Below, piece after piece: positions 1-6,945 of a stretch of 64,000 nucleotides of DNA; position 1 is the stretch's first letter; every line of letters starts with the position of its first letter. The position numbers and the translations under genes are program-made. Origin of the DNA: an uncultured Sutterella sp. (lineage in GTDB: Bacteria; Pseudomonadota; Gammaproteobacteria; Burkholderiales; Burkholderiaceae_F); assembly GCA_900767875.1 (NCBI GenBank), contig CAAGAT010000017.1, positions 1-64,000 of the forward strand. Reading direction: 5' to 3'. The notes under the pieces were generated by a model, which saw nothing but the letters and a program-made list of their open reading frames with translations, did not search any database and was not told where the DNA came from.

Positions 1-95
1 GATTTTTGGTTTTTCTTAACAATCATTTGCGTCATGGTGTCGGAGGCCGGAAGGGCCTTGCATTATTCCACGAGACACAAAAATTTTTACAGACT

Positions 96-272
96 CTCGT
101 CGGCGCGATCAACGTGAGGAGGAAGGGTCGGACAGGCCCGAGCGCACACGATCAAAAGTGCATCGCTCGTGAAGTGAGTTCCCAAGCCCTCGTGCCTTTT
201 GCACGAAGCTGCGGAGCCAACAGCGAGAACCCGCCTGAGCGTTGCCTAGGCAACTCCGCAGGAATCCCCTGA
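96..272 (+). pseudogene. TnpB C-terminal remnant of an IS200/IS605-family element
   Basis: The plus-strand frame reads LVGAINVRRKG and runs to a TGA at 270-272, ending in GNSAGIP. This resembles the C-terminus of IS605-type TnpB proteins, which usually continue a zinc ribbon with ADxVGAINVLRAG. The upstream 95 bases show no CxxC zinc-ribbon residues in this frame, so the copy looks truncated or internally decayed, although the window edge prevents a full check. It is directly followed by a right-end hairpin. TnpB is an RNA-guided nuclease, but nothing here suggests that this copy is functional. Confidence 0.55.
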
Positions 273-295
273 TTTCAATCGGGGGAGGATGTCAA
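205..295 (+). mobile_element. Right end of IS200/IS605-type element (omega-RNA-like hairpin)
   Basis: A hairpin with arms CCCC(T)GATT (266-274) and AATCGGGG (277-284) is followed by GAGGATGTCAA. Right ends of IS200/IS605 elements carry such a subterminal hairpin followed by a short cleavage tetranucleotide; TCAA at 292-295 matches the IS608-type right cleavage site. The same segment in intact elements is the scaffold of the TnpB guide (omega) RNA. The inferred boundary is after 295. Left boundary given is approximate. Confidence 0.55.
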
Positions 296-461
296 ACACA
301 TCCGCCGGCTCCCCTCGTTCTTTCCCTTCCCTGGCACTGCGGCCTAAGCCCTTTGGCTAAAATTAAGGGCACTGAGAACATTGAAGAAACCGGCTTTGGC
401 CGACGCCGCCCGACGAGCGGCTCGGCGTGCCGGTACGGATCAACAGAAAGGTTTGCCCGGT

Positions 462-1301
462 ATGCGTCCGCCTTCCGCCAATTGGCTCAAGGAAATTGAA
501 GTTTTCCGCAATCGAGAGCCCGACGACTCCTACAAACTGCCCACCTATCCGTGGATGCCGCCGCCGCTGCATCCGCGCATCCGCTCGCTCATCGAGCGCT
601 GGGGCATCGAAAAGGAACTTTCCCCCAACGACCCCGTGCTCGAGACCGTCAACGCCAAGGTCGACAAGCTCGTGCTGGTCAAATCGGGCATCACGGCCCG
701 CTGCTTCGGGTCGGTCTATGCCCTGAACCGCCCCGCGGTGGCTTTTTCCGTGCCCGGGCGCCTGGCCTGCGGCAATCTGAACTTTTTCTCACACCGCCCC
801 TGCATCGGCAGCTATTACGCGCTCGTGCCGAGCGTCGTCGTGAGCATTCCGCAGTCCCTGCTCTTTAAGCTCGTCGAGCAGGATCCCGAGATGCTGATGA
901 TCTGCGCTACGGAGTTTGAGCTCATCAATCTGTCCGACCGCCTGGGCTTTGGCGTGCACACCCGTTTGAGCGTGGACGATCGTCTGCTGGCGTTCTTTTT
1001 GAGCTGGACGGTGGCCTTCGGCCGCGAGGAAATCATCGACGGCGAATCCTGGGTGCGCTTCCCCACGCCGCTGCGCGGCGCCGCGCTGCAAAGCGTCGTC
1101 AACTGTTCGCCCGCCGCGCTCGAGCGCGCCGTCGGCGCCCTCAAGCAGGCCGGTCACTACATCGTGGAAAACGACACGGCCCTGATCCGCCTGTCGGTGC
1201 TCATGCCCCTGCACAAGTGGATGCGCAACATTGAGGAAAAGGACAGCGACCTGCCCCGCGACAAGCTCTCGCACATCATGCACGAGACGATGCCGCAGTA
1301 A
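462..1301 (+). CDS. Crp/Fnr-family transcriptional regulator
   Basis: A 279-residue protein with the layout of Crp/Fnr regulators: an N-terminal cyclic-nucleotide-binding-type beta roll (roughly residues 55-150), a long dimerisation helix and a C-terminal helix-turn-helix region (about 200-250, around AALERAVGALKQAG). I see no N-terminal cysteine cluster of the Fnr type, so an iron-sulfur oxygen sensor is unlikely. The ATG at 462 is chosen because AGAAAGG lies about nine bases upstream; an in-frame TTG at 381 would add 27 residues. It lies ahead of a porin and a flavoprotein/cytochrome reductase pair, and control of those genes is a reasonable inference but not shown. Ligand unknown. Confidence 0.7.
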   Translation: MRPPSANWLKEIEVFRNREPDDSYKLPTYPWMPPPLHPRIRSLIERWGIEKELSPNDPVLETVNAKVDKLVLVKSGITARCFGSVYALNRPAVAFSVPGRLACGNLNFFSHRPCIGSYYALVPSVVVSIPQSLLFKLVEQDPEMLMICATEFELINLSDRLGFGVHTRLSVDDRLLAFFLSWTVAFGREEIIDGESWVRFPTPLRGAALQSVVNCSPAALERAVGALKQAGHYIVENDTALIRLSVLMPLHKWMRNIEEKDSDLPRDKLSHIMHETMPQ

Positions 1302-1327
1302 CGGCTCGACTCTCCTGACCAAAAAAT

Positions 1328-1358
1328 CCTCGAAAGTCCAACGCTTTCGGGGATTTTG
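1328..1358 (+). terminator. Probable rho-independent terminator after the Crp-like gene
   Basis: Stem CCTCGAAAG / CTTTCGGGG (one G-T wobble) with a 7-base loop, followed by ATTTTG. The short U tract makes it moderate. Confidence 0.5.
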
Positions 1359-1555
1359 CGTCCGCTCAACACCCGGCGCGCAACGGCAAACGTCGGCTTT
1401 TCAACCTCTGTTTTTCACCCCACTCAAACAACCCAAAAGAACTAGGTGTTACCGCTTGGTTTTAGACCATCGGACGGAGGTATTGCCCCCTCATCGCCTC
1501 ATCTATACTCGCTACACTACAACCCCTACTTCTTTTACCAGAGGAGAAACCCAAA

Positions 1556-2695
1556 ATGAAGAAGCCCTTGATCGCCATGTCGGTGCTCGGCGCTTTCGCC
1601 GCTTCCGCCACGGCCGCCGACATCCAGCTCTACGGCTTGATCAACCCCGCTCTGACCTTCACGAGCAGCAACGGCGACTATGCCGGCGCCGAAACCGTCA
1701 ACACCTTCAAGATGGAAGAAGGCCAGGAATTCGGCTCGCGCTTCGGTATCCGCGGCATGGAAGAAATCAGCCCGGACTTCAAGGTTGGCTTCGTGCTGGA
1801 AAGCGGCTTTAACGCCGACACCGGCGCGCTCAACAAGTCGACCAAGATCTTCGACCGCGAATCGCATCTGGATCTGCACACGAACTTCGGTAAGTTCTCC
1901 TTCGGCACGATGCCGATCTTCGGCAGCACGCTCGGCGCCGACGGTCTGTTCCGCGCCATCGACCCGCTCTTTGCCAACTACACCGAAGCCTTTGGCTCCG
2001 GCCTGATCTCCGCGTCCGACTGGACCCGCACGGACAACACCTTCAGCTACGTCACCCCGACCTTCGCCGGCCTGACGGGCTACGCCATGTACTCCCTCAA
2101 GAAGGACGGCACCAACACCGCCGGTGAGGAAAGCATGGCCGAATCCGACCGCTACGCTTCTTTGGCCGTGCGCTATCAGAACGGCGCCTTTGAAGGCATC
2201 GTTGTGGGCGACATGACGCTCTACGGCTACAAGGACAGCCAGACGCCTGAGGAAGTGGACAACGGCTTTACCGTGACCGTCGGCGGCAACTACACCTTCG
2301 GCAGCGGCCTCAAGCTGCTCGCCTTTGCTCAGTACTTCGACGATCAGTACATCAACCACAACGCACGCGCCGGTGTCAGCTACAACGGCCTCGTTAAGGT
2401 GTCTGCGAATGGCTATAGCTATGTGAGCGGTTACGGCCTGAGCCTGGGCGCCCACTACCCGGTCGGCAACGGCACCCTCAAGGGCCAGATCGGCTTCCGT
2501 GACATGGACAACACGGACGACGTGGACTTCACGCGCTGGATCGTGGCTCTGGGCTATGACTACCCGCTGTCCAAGCGCACGAGCTTCTTCGCGATGACCG
2601 GCTACTCTCAGGAAAAGATCGAAAACAACAAAACCAAGGCTGAAGCCACGCCCTACGGCTATGAACTCACGGCCGGTATCGTGCATCGCTTCTAA
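1556..2695 (+). CDS. Gram-negative outer-membrane porin
   Basis: A 379-residue general diffusion porin of the betaproteobacterial type. The N-terminus MKKPLIAMSVLGAFAASATA is a classical Sec signal peptide with cleavage expected after ATA or ATAA, and the mature protein begins DIQLYGLINPALTF, the usual first beta strand of such porins. The body is built of alternating, aromatic- and glycine-rich strands, and the last residues (AGIVHRF) end in phenylalanine, the beta-barrel assembly signal read by BamA. A good ribosome-binding site (GAGGAG) precedes the ATG. Trimeric channel for small solutes; substrate preference cannot be told. Stand-alone gene bounded by terminators. Confidence 0.93.
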   Translation: MKKPLIAMSVLGAFAASATAADIQLYGLINPALTFTSSNGDYAGAETVNTFKMEEGQEFGSRFGIRGMEEISPDFKVGFVLESGFNADTGALNKSTKIFDRESHLDLHTNFGKFSFGTMPIFGSTLGADGLFRAIDPLFANYTEAFGSGLISASDWTRTDNTFSYVTPTFAGLTGYAMYSLKKDGTNTAGEESMAESDRYASLAVRYQNGAFEGIVVGDMTLYGYKDSQTPEEVDNGFTVTVGGNYTFGSGLKLLAFAQYFDDQYINHNARAGVSYNGLVKVSANGYSYVSGYGLSLGAHYPVGNGTLKGQIGFRDMDNTDDVDFTRWIVALGYDYPLSKRTSFFAMTGYSQEKIENNKTKAEATPYGYELTAGIVHRF

Positions 2696-2739
2696 TTCAT
2701 AGACCATCGGCCGGATGCCTCCGGCCACGGCTCTTTGAG

Positions 2740-2774
2740 CGCACGCTTTCCGTTTTGGGAAGCGTGCGTTTTTT
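2740..2774 (+). terminator. Terminator after the porin gene
   Basis: Stem CGCACGCTTTCC / GGGAAGCGTGCG with one mismatch and a TTTT-containing loop, followed directly by six T residues. Confidence 0.85.
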
Positions 2775-2838
2775 GTTTGGAGCCGTGTGTTTTGACCTGT
2801 TTCCCCAACCACAGAAACCGAGGGGATTTTGTCTGGTA

Positions 2839-2874
2839 AAAACCCCTATGTATTCCCATTTGCATATGGGTTTT
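2839..2874 (+). promoter_or_regulatory. Inverted repeat upstream of the flavoprotein reductase, possible operator
   Basis: AAAACCCCTATG (2839-2850) and CATATGGGTTTT (2863-2874) are inverted copies matching at 11 of 12 positions, separated by 12 bases. It lies about 110 bases before the flavoprotein start, in the right place for a regulator site. No regulator family is assigned. It could also form an RNA hairpin. Confidence 0.45.
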
Positions 2875-2912
2875 TATCCGAAGGGACTAACCATAAACTA
2901 CACATCAGACAG

Positions 2913-2933
2913 TTGAATCGGCTCTGCATTCAA
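2913..2933 (+). promoter_or_regulatory. Second inverted repeat before the flavoprotein gene
   Basis: TTGAAT and ATTCAA form a perfect 6-base inverted repeat with a 9-base spacer. It is not a standard Fnr site (TTGAT-N4-ATCAA). The position, 50-70 bases before the start codon, suits a repressor or activator site. Confidence 0.35.
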
Positions 2934-2982
2934 TGTCGTCACAACAACAATGAACTTTTGTTCAACGTGTAGGAGATACAAA

Positions 2983-4497
2983 GTGAATACGATTTCCCGC
3001 CGCAGCTTCATCGGCTCTCTGGCTGCTGCCGGCGCCGCCGGTGTCATTTCGGCCCCCGCCATGGCTCAGACCGTCAAGGTTCCTGCCAAGTGGGACAAGA
3101 CGGTTGACTTTCTGATCGTCGGTACGGGCTTTGCCGGTCTGGCCGCCGCCATTGAAGGCCACGAACAGGGCATCAAGAACATTCTCGTGATCGACAAGAT
3201 GCCGTCCTACGGCGGCAACTCGATCATCAACGGCGGTGCCGTTGCCGCTGCCGGTACGGAAATGCAGAAGGCCGCCGGCATCAAGGACAGCGCTGATCTG
3301 CTCTACAAGGACATCATGAAGGCCGGCGGCGGTCTGGCTCACCCGGATCTGGCCCGTCACATCGCCGACAGCTCCGTTGAAAACTTCGGCTGGCTCAAGA
3401 AGGTCGGCGTGCAGTTCAAGGCCGTGACCTTCCACGGCGGCCACTCTGTTCCCCGCAGCCACGCTGTGACGAACAACTCGGGTTCCGGCTTCATCAACCC
3501 GATGTACAAGAAGTGCCAGGAATACGGCGTGCCCGTGCAGCTGCGCACCATCGTTGACGAACTCGTCATCGATCCGGGCACCGGTGCCGTGCTCGGCGTG
3601 AAGGTTCGCGAAAACTATCGCTTCGGCCGTGAAAAGTCCGGCAAAGTCGCCTACTACCGCGCCACCAAGGGCGTGCTGCTGGCCGCCGGCGGCTTCAGCC
3701 AGAACGTCAAGATGCGTATGAACCACGATCCTCGTCTGAACGAGAAGTTCGGTTCGACCAACCATCCGGGTGCCACGGGCGAAGCCCTGCAGGCCGCTCA
3801 GATGATCGGCGCCAACACGATTCAGATGGACTGGATTCAGCTCGGCCCGTGGACCAGCCCCGACGAAAACGGCTTCGGTCTGGCTCCGCTGTTTGTGGAA
3901 TCGGCCGTCGGCTATGGCCCGATGATCGATCCGGCCACCGGCAAGCGCTTCATTCAGGAAACCGGCAACCGTAAGGTTCGCGCCGACGCCATCGTCGCCA
4001 TCGGCCATCCGACGCTCATCTACACGAGCGTCAAGAACGCCGAAAACAAGATCATCGGCAAGAACATGACGCCGGAACTCTTTGAACGCGCCGTCAAGAA
4101 CGGCGTGGTCAAGAAGGTCAACAACCTCAAGGAACTCGCCGACACCTACAAGGTGCCGTTCGAAGAACTCAAGAAGACCAACGCCAAGTTCGACAGCTAC
4201 ATCAAGGCTCAGAAGGATCCGGACTTCAACTGCATGATGTTCAAGGACGCCGTTCTCAACGGTGACGGCCCCTTCTACGTCGTTCGTCTGTGGCCGCGCG
4301 TGCACCACTGCATGGGTGGTCTCGTGATCAACAACAAGGCGCAGGTTGAAAATGCCCGCGGCAACGTGATCCCCGGCCTCTACGCCGCCGGCGAAATCAC
4401 GGGCGGCGTGCACGGCATGGTTCGCCTCGGTACCGTGGCTGTGGCCGACTGCATCATCTTCGGTCGCACCGCTGCCCGCACGGTTGCCGGTAAGTAA
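2983..4497 (+). CDS. Tat-exported FAD-binding flavoprotein reductase (flavocytochrome c / fumarate-reductase-like)
   Basis: A 504-residue periplasmic FAD protein that would reduce an organic acceptor with electrons from the downstream cytochrome. The GTG start is chosen because AGGAG lies seven bases upstream; it leaves a clean Tat signal (SRRSFIGS, residues 5-12, cleavage near AMAQ). The FAD motif GTGFAG is at 47-52, followed by GGNSIINGGA. Against the fumarate reductase Fcc3, the catalytic arginine (R330 in GNRKVR), a substrate histidine (VHHCMGG, H441/H442) and a second arginine (R481 in GGVHGMVRLG) are kept, but the position of the Fcc3 histidine 365 (YIQAHP) is Gly288 (WIQLGP). Urocanate reductase has tyrosine there. 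The substrate is therefore probably not fumarate. No haem domain is fused; the haem subunit is the next gene. Confidence 0.85.
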   Translation: MNTISRRSFIGSLAAAGAAGVISAPAMAQTVKVPAKWDKTVDFLIVGTGFAGLAAAIEGHEQGIKNILVIDKMPSYGGNSIINGGAVAAAGTEMQKAAGIKDSADLLYKDIMKAGGGLAHPDLARHIADSSVENFGWLKKVGVQFKAVTFHGGHSVPRSHAVTNNSGSGFINPMYKKCQEYGVPVQLRTIVDELVIDPGTGAVLGVKVRENYRFGREKSGKVAYYRATKGVLLAAGGFSQNVKMRMNHDPRLNEKFGSTNHPGATGEALQAAQMIGANTIQMDWIQLGPWTSPDENGFGLAPLFVESAVGYGPMIDPATGKRFIQETGNRKVRADAIVAIGHPTLIYTSVKNAENKIIGKNMTPELFERAVKNGVVKKVNNLKELADTYKVPFEELKKTNAKFDSYIKAQKDPDFNCMMFKDAVLNGDGPFYVVRLWPRVHHCMGGLVINNKAQVENARGNVIPGLYAAGEITGGVHGMVRLGTVAVADCIIFGRTAARTVAGK

Positions 4498-4513
4498 TCG
4501 GCAACCGTCGAGT

Positions 4514-4542
4514 CGGAAAGGGTTGCCCCACAACCCTTTCCG
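4514..4542 (+). other. Intercistronic hairpin between reductase and cytochrome genes
   Basis: A perfect 12-base-pair stem (CGGAAAGGGTTG / CAACCCTTTCCG) with a CCCCA loop sits 17 bases after the flavoprotein stop. It lacks a T tract (CTCATTG follows), so it is more likely a 3' stabiliser or partial attenuator than a full terminator, giving unequal expression of the two subunits. Confidence 0.6.
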
Positions 4543-4551
4543 CTCATTGTT

Positions 4552-4561
4552 CCCCCCCCCC
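4552..4561 (+). repeat. Homopolymeric C10 tract
   Basis: Ten consecutive C residues between the flavoprotein gene and the cytochrome gene, 38 bases before the cytochrome start. Such tracts are prone to slipped-strand length change. It is intergenic, so it could only affect spacing or transcript level. Confidence 0.7.
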
Positions 4562-4599
4562 ACTAAAAAATAAAAACAAAAAACTTCAGGAGATTCGTG

Positions 4600-4944
4600 A
4601 TGTCCTTTTCAAAGACTCTTTTGATTACCCTGGGTCTGGCTTCCTTTATCGCCTGCGGCACGGTCAGCGCTGCGGAAAAGTTCGGTGCGGATCGCCACGT
4701 CGCCCGCGGTGTAGCCTGCCAGACCTGCCACGGTCCCGACATGAACAACCCCCAGTATCCGGATGAAAACACCTGCATGAAGTGCCATCCGAAGGCTGTG
4801 GTTGCCAAGAAAACCGAGAAGCTGACGCCCAACCCGCACAATGCGCCGCACAACGGCGACTGCACGCTGTGCCACATGCAGCATGAGCCCGCCGTCAACT
4901 ACTGCGAGCAGTGCCACAAGTTCAACTTCCCGAAGGTTCCCTAA
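4600..4944 (+). CDS. Periplasmic tetrahaem cytochrome c
   Basis: A 114-residue protein with a signal peptide (residues 1 to about 25, ending VSAA) and four CxxCH haem c motifs: CQTCH (40-44), CMKCH (59-63), CTLCH (88-92) and CEQCH (102-106). Extra histidines (33, 80, 84, 95) can serve as distal ligands, giving bis-histidine low-potential haems as in the small tetrahaem domain of flavocytochrome c. It most likely passes electrons from the quinol pool, through an unidentified membrane partner, to the flavoprotein encoded just upstream. Start ATG is preceded by CAGGAG. Two-gene flavoprotein plus cytochrome systems of this type are known, for example methacrylate reductase in Geobacter. Confidence 0.9.
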   Translation: MSFSKTLLITLGLASFIACGTVSAAEKFGADRHVARGVACQTCHGPDMNNPQYPDENTCMKCHPKAVVAKKTEKLTPNPHNAPHNGDCTLCHMQHEPAVNYCEQCHKFNFPKVP

Positions 4945-4953
4945 CCTGACGAA

Positions 4954-4980
4954 AAAGAGGCCCGAAGGCCTCTTTTTTTA
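4954..4980 (+). terminator. Terminator after the cytochrome gene
   Basis: Stem AAGAGGCC / GGCCTCTT around CGAA, followed by a run of T. It ends the reductase-cytochrome transcript. Confidence 0.9.
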
Positions 4981-5029
4981 TGGGACGGCCGCCACCCGAG
5001 TTCTGCGGGTTCGGCGGCTTTTCGTTTTT

Positions 5030-5473
5030 TCAGTTCCCACCTCTTGCGTTCGGCTCGGCAAAGCGGTCGAACCGATTGGGAAAGGGCGCGCTCGGCAAAA
5101 CGAGCAAAACGGCCACGGCAAGCCAGCCGGCGTAGGGCACAAGCCCCAACCAGAGCCACCAGCCCGAAAAGCCCGCGTCGTGCAGCCGTCGCACCGCCAG
5201 GCGTTTGAGTGGCAGCAGGCACGCCAGGGCCGAGGCGCAAAAGACGTTCATCCAGACGATCATGAAGATCGACGTGGGGGCCATCTGCAGCCGGTAGGCC
5301 GTCTCAAAGGGAATCAGAAAAAGAAGGGATAAGAAGAAGAGGTGCGCCGTGACGGCGCACCAAAAGGCCGCCCTCGTCAGGCGGCCCAGACGCGTTCGGT
5401 CGAAGAAGTGCACTTCCCGCAGAGACTGCGAGAAGCGCACAGCCGGACCGGACCAGAAGCTCGTTTGCGGCAT
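5030..5473 (-). CDS. DUF805-family inner-membrane protein
   Basis: A 147-residue protein with a short N-terminal cytosolic part and about four hydrophobic segments. It carries the DUF805 signature: GRLTRAAFW near residues 30-38 and RRLHDAGFSGWWLWL near 95-109, the latter typical of YhaH/YhaI-type proteins, whose function is not known. Its ATG overlaps the gatB stop (TGATG), so it is translationally coupled to gatB, an association that may be only positional. Last gene of the gatCAB transcript. Confidence 0.8.
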   Translation of the reverse strand: MPQTSFWSGPAVRFSQSLREVHFFDRTRLGRLTRAAFWCAVTAHLFFLSLLFLIPFETAYRLQMAPTSIFMIVWMNVFCASALACLLPLKRLAVRRLHDAGFSGWWLWLGLVPYAGWLAVAVLLVLPSAPFPNRFDRFAEPNARGGN

Positions 5474-6924
5474 CAGCCGTTGAGCTTCTTGGTGAGGATT
5501 TCGTTGACCTGCTTGGGATTGGCCTTGCCGCGGGTGGCCTTCATGGCCTGACCCACCAGCGCGTTGAAGGCCTTTTGCTTGCCGGCGCGGAATTCCTCAA
5601 CCATCTTGGCGTTGTTGGCCAGAACCTCGTCGATCACCGCCTCGATGGCCGAGCTGTCGGAAATCTGCTTGAGTCCTTCCTTTTCGATGAGCGCATCGAC
5701 GCCCTCGGCGGCGCCTTCCCAGATGAGCGAGAAGATGCGCTTGGCGCCCTTGGCGTTGATCGTGCCGTCGGCCAGACGCTTGAGGATGTCGGCCAGCTTG
5801 GCGGCCGTCACCGGCGCCTGCGCGTACGTCATGCCTTCCTGCGCGTTGACGTTGGCCGCGACCTCACCCATCACCCAGTTGGCGGCGATCTTCTTGTCGG
5901 GCGCCACAGCGCTCAGTTCGCAGAAGTAATCGGCCACGTCCTTGTCGGCCGTCAGCACCGAGGCGTCGTACTCGGACAGCCCCATCTCGCGCACGAAGCG
6001 CTCGCGCATAGCGCCGGGCAACTCGGGCATTTCGGCGCGGATGCGCGCCATGTCCTCGTCGGAAAGAACACACGGCAGAAGATCCGGATCCGGGAAATAG
6101 CGGTAGTCCATGGAGTCTTCCTTAGTGCGCATCTGACGCGTTTCGCCCGTGTCGGGGTCGTACAGACGCGTGGCCTGCACCACCTTGCCGCCGCCTTCGA
6201 TGAGTTCGATCTGGCGGGCGACTTCGTAGTCGATGGCGTCCTGCAGGAACTTAAAGGAGTTGAGGTTCTTGATTTCGCAGCGCGTGCCGAAGGTCGTGCT
6301 ACCCATCGGGCGCACCGACACGTTGGCGTCACAGCGAAAGTTCCCTTCCTGCATGTTGCCGCGCGAAATGCCCAGCCACACCACCAGGGCGTGCAGCGCC
6401 TTGGCGTAGCCCACGGCCTCGGCCGAGCTGCGCAGTTCGGGCTCGGTCACGATTTCCAGCAGCGGCGTACCGGCGCGGTTCAAGTCCATGCCGGACTTGT
6501 AGGCGACCACGCCGTGGTTGCTCTTGCCCGCGTCTTCTTCAAGGTGCGCGCGCGTGAGGTTGATCGTCTTTTCGTAGGGCTCGCCCTCCTTGGGCTCGAC
6601 GCGGAAGGTGAGCTTGCCGCCCTTGACGATCGGGTGCTCGAACTGGCTGATCTGATAGCCCTTGGGCAGATCGGGATAAAAATAGTTCTTGCGGTCAAAG
6701 ACCGAACGCTTGGCCACTTCGGCGCCGATGGCAAAACCGAACTTGGCGCCGCGCTCAACCGCCCCGCGGTTTAACACCGGCAGGGCGCCGGGCAGAGCCA
6801 GGTCGATGTAGCAGGCCTGCGTGTTGGCCTCGGAGCCGAACTGCGTGCTCGCACCCGAAAAAATCTTCGAATCCGTGGAGAGCTGAACGTGCGTCTCCAG
6901 ACCGATAACGACTTCCCATTGCAT
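5473..6924 (-). CDS. gatB: Aspartyl/glutamyl-tRNA amidotransferase subunit B
   Basis: Subunit B of the GatCAB complex, which turns Glu-tRNA(Gln) and Asp-tRNA(Asn) into the correctly charged tRNAs by ATP-dependent phosphorylation and amidation. The 483 residues begin with the hallmark EVVIGLETHVQLSTDSKIF and contain the kinase core (about 1-290) and the C-terminal tRNA-binding helical and tail domains (about 300-483, ending MKATRGKANPKQVNEILTKKL). Full length for the family. It follows gatA by 21 bases and overlaps the next gene by one base. Confidence 0.97.
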   Translation of the reverse strand: MQWEVVIGLETHVQLSTDSKIFSGASTQFGSEANTQACYIDLALPGALPVLNRGAVERGAKFGFAIGAEVAKRSVFDRKNYFYPDLPKGYQISQFEHPIVKGGKLTFRVEPKEGEPYEKTINLTRAHLEEDAGKSNHGVVAYKSGMDLNRAGTPLLEIVTEPELRSSAEAVGYAKALHALVVWLGISRGNMQEGNFRCDANVSVRPMGSTTFGTRCEIKNLNSFKFLQDAIDYEVARQIELIEGGGKVVQATRLYDPDTGETRQMRTKEDSMDYRYFPDPDLLPCVLSDEDMARIRAEMPELPGAMRERFVREMGLSEYDASVLTADKDVADYFCELSAVAPDKKIAANWVMGEVAANVNAQEGMTYAQAPVTAAKLADILKRLADGTINAKGAKRIFSLIWEGAAEGVDALIEKEGLKQISDSSAIEAVIDEVLANNAKMVEEFRAGKQKAFNALVGQAMKATRGKANPKQVNEILTKKLNG

Positions 6925-6945
6925 GATGTGTCTCGAGCTCCTCGA

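Noticed and set aside
2897..2949. Fnr-type binding site before the flavoprotein gene
   Set aside because: The closest sequence, TTGAAT-N9-ATTCAA, has the wrong spacing and half-sites for Fnr (TTGAT-N4-ATCAA), so it is reported only as an inverted repeat.
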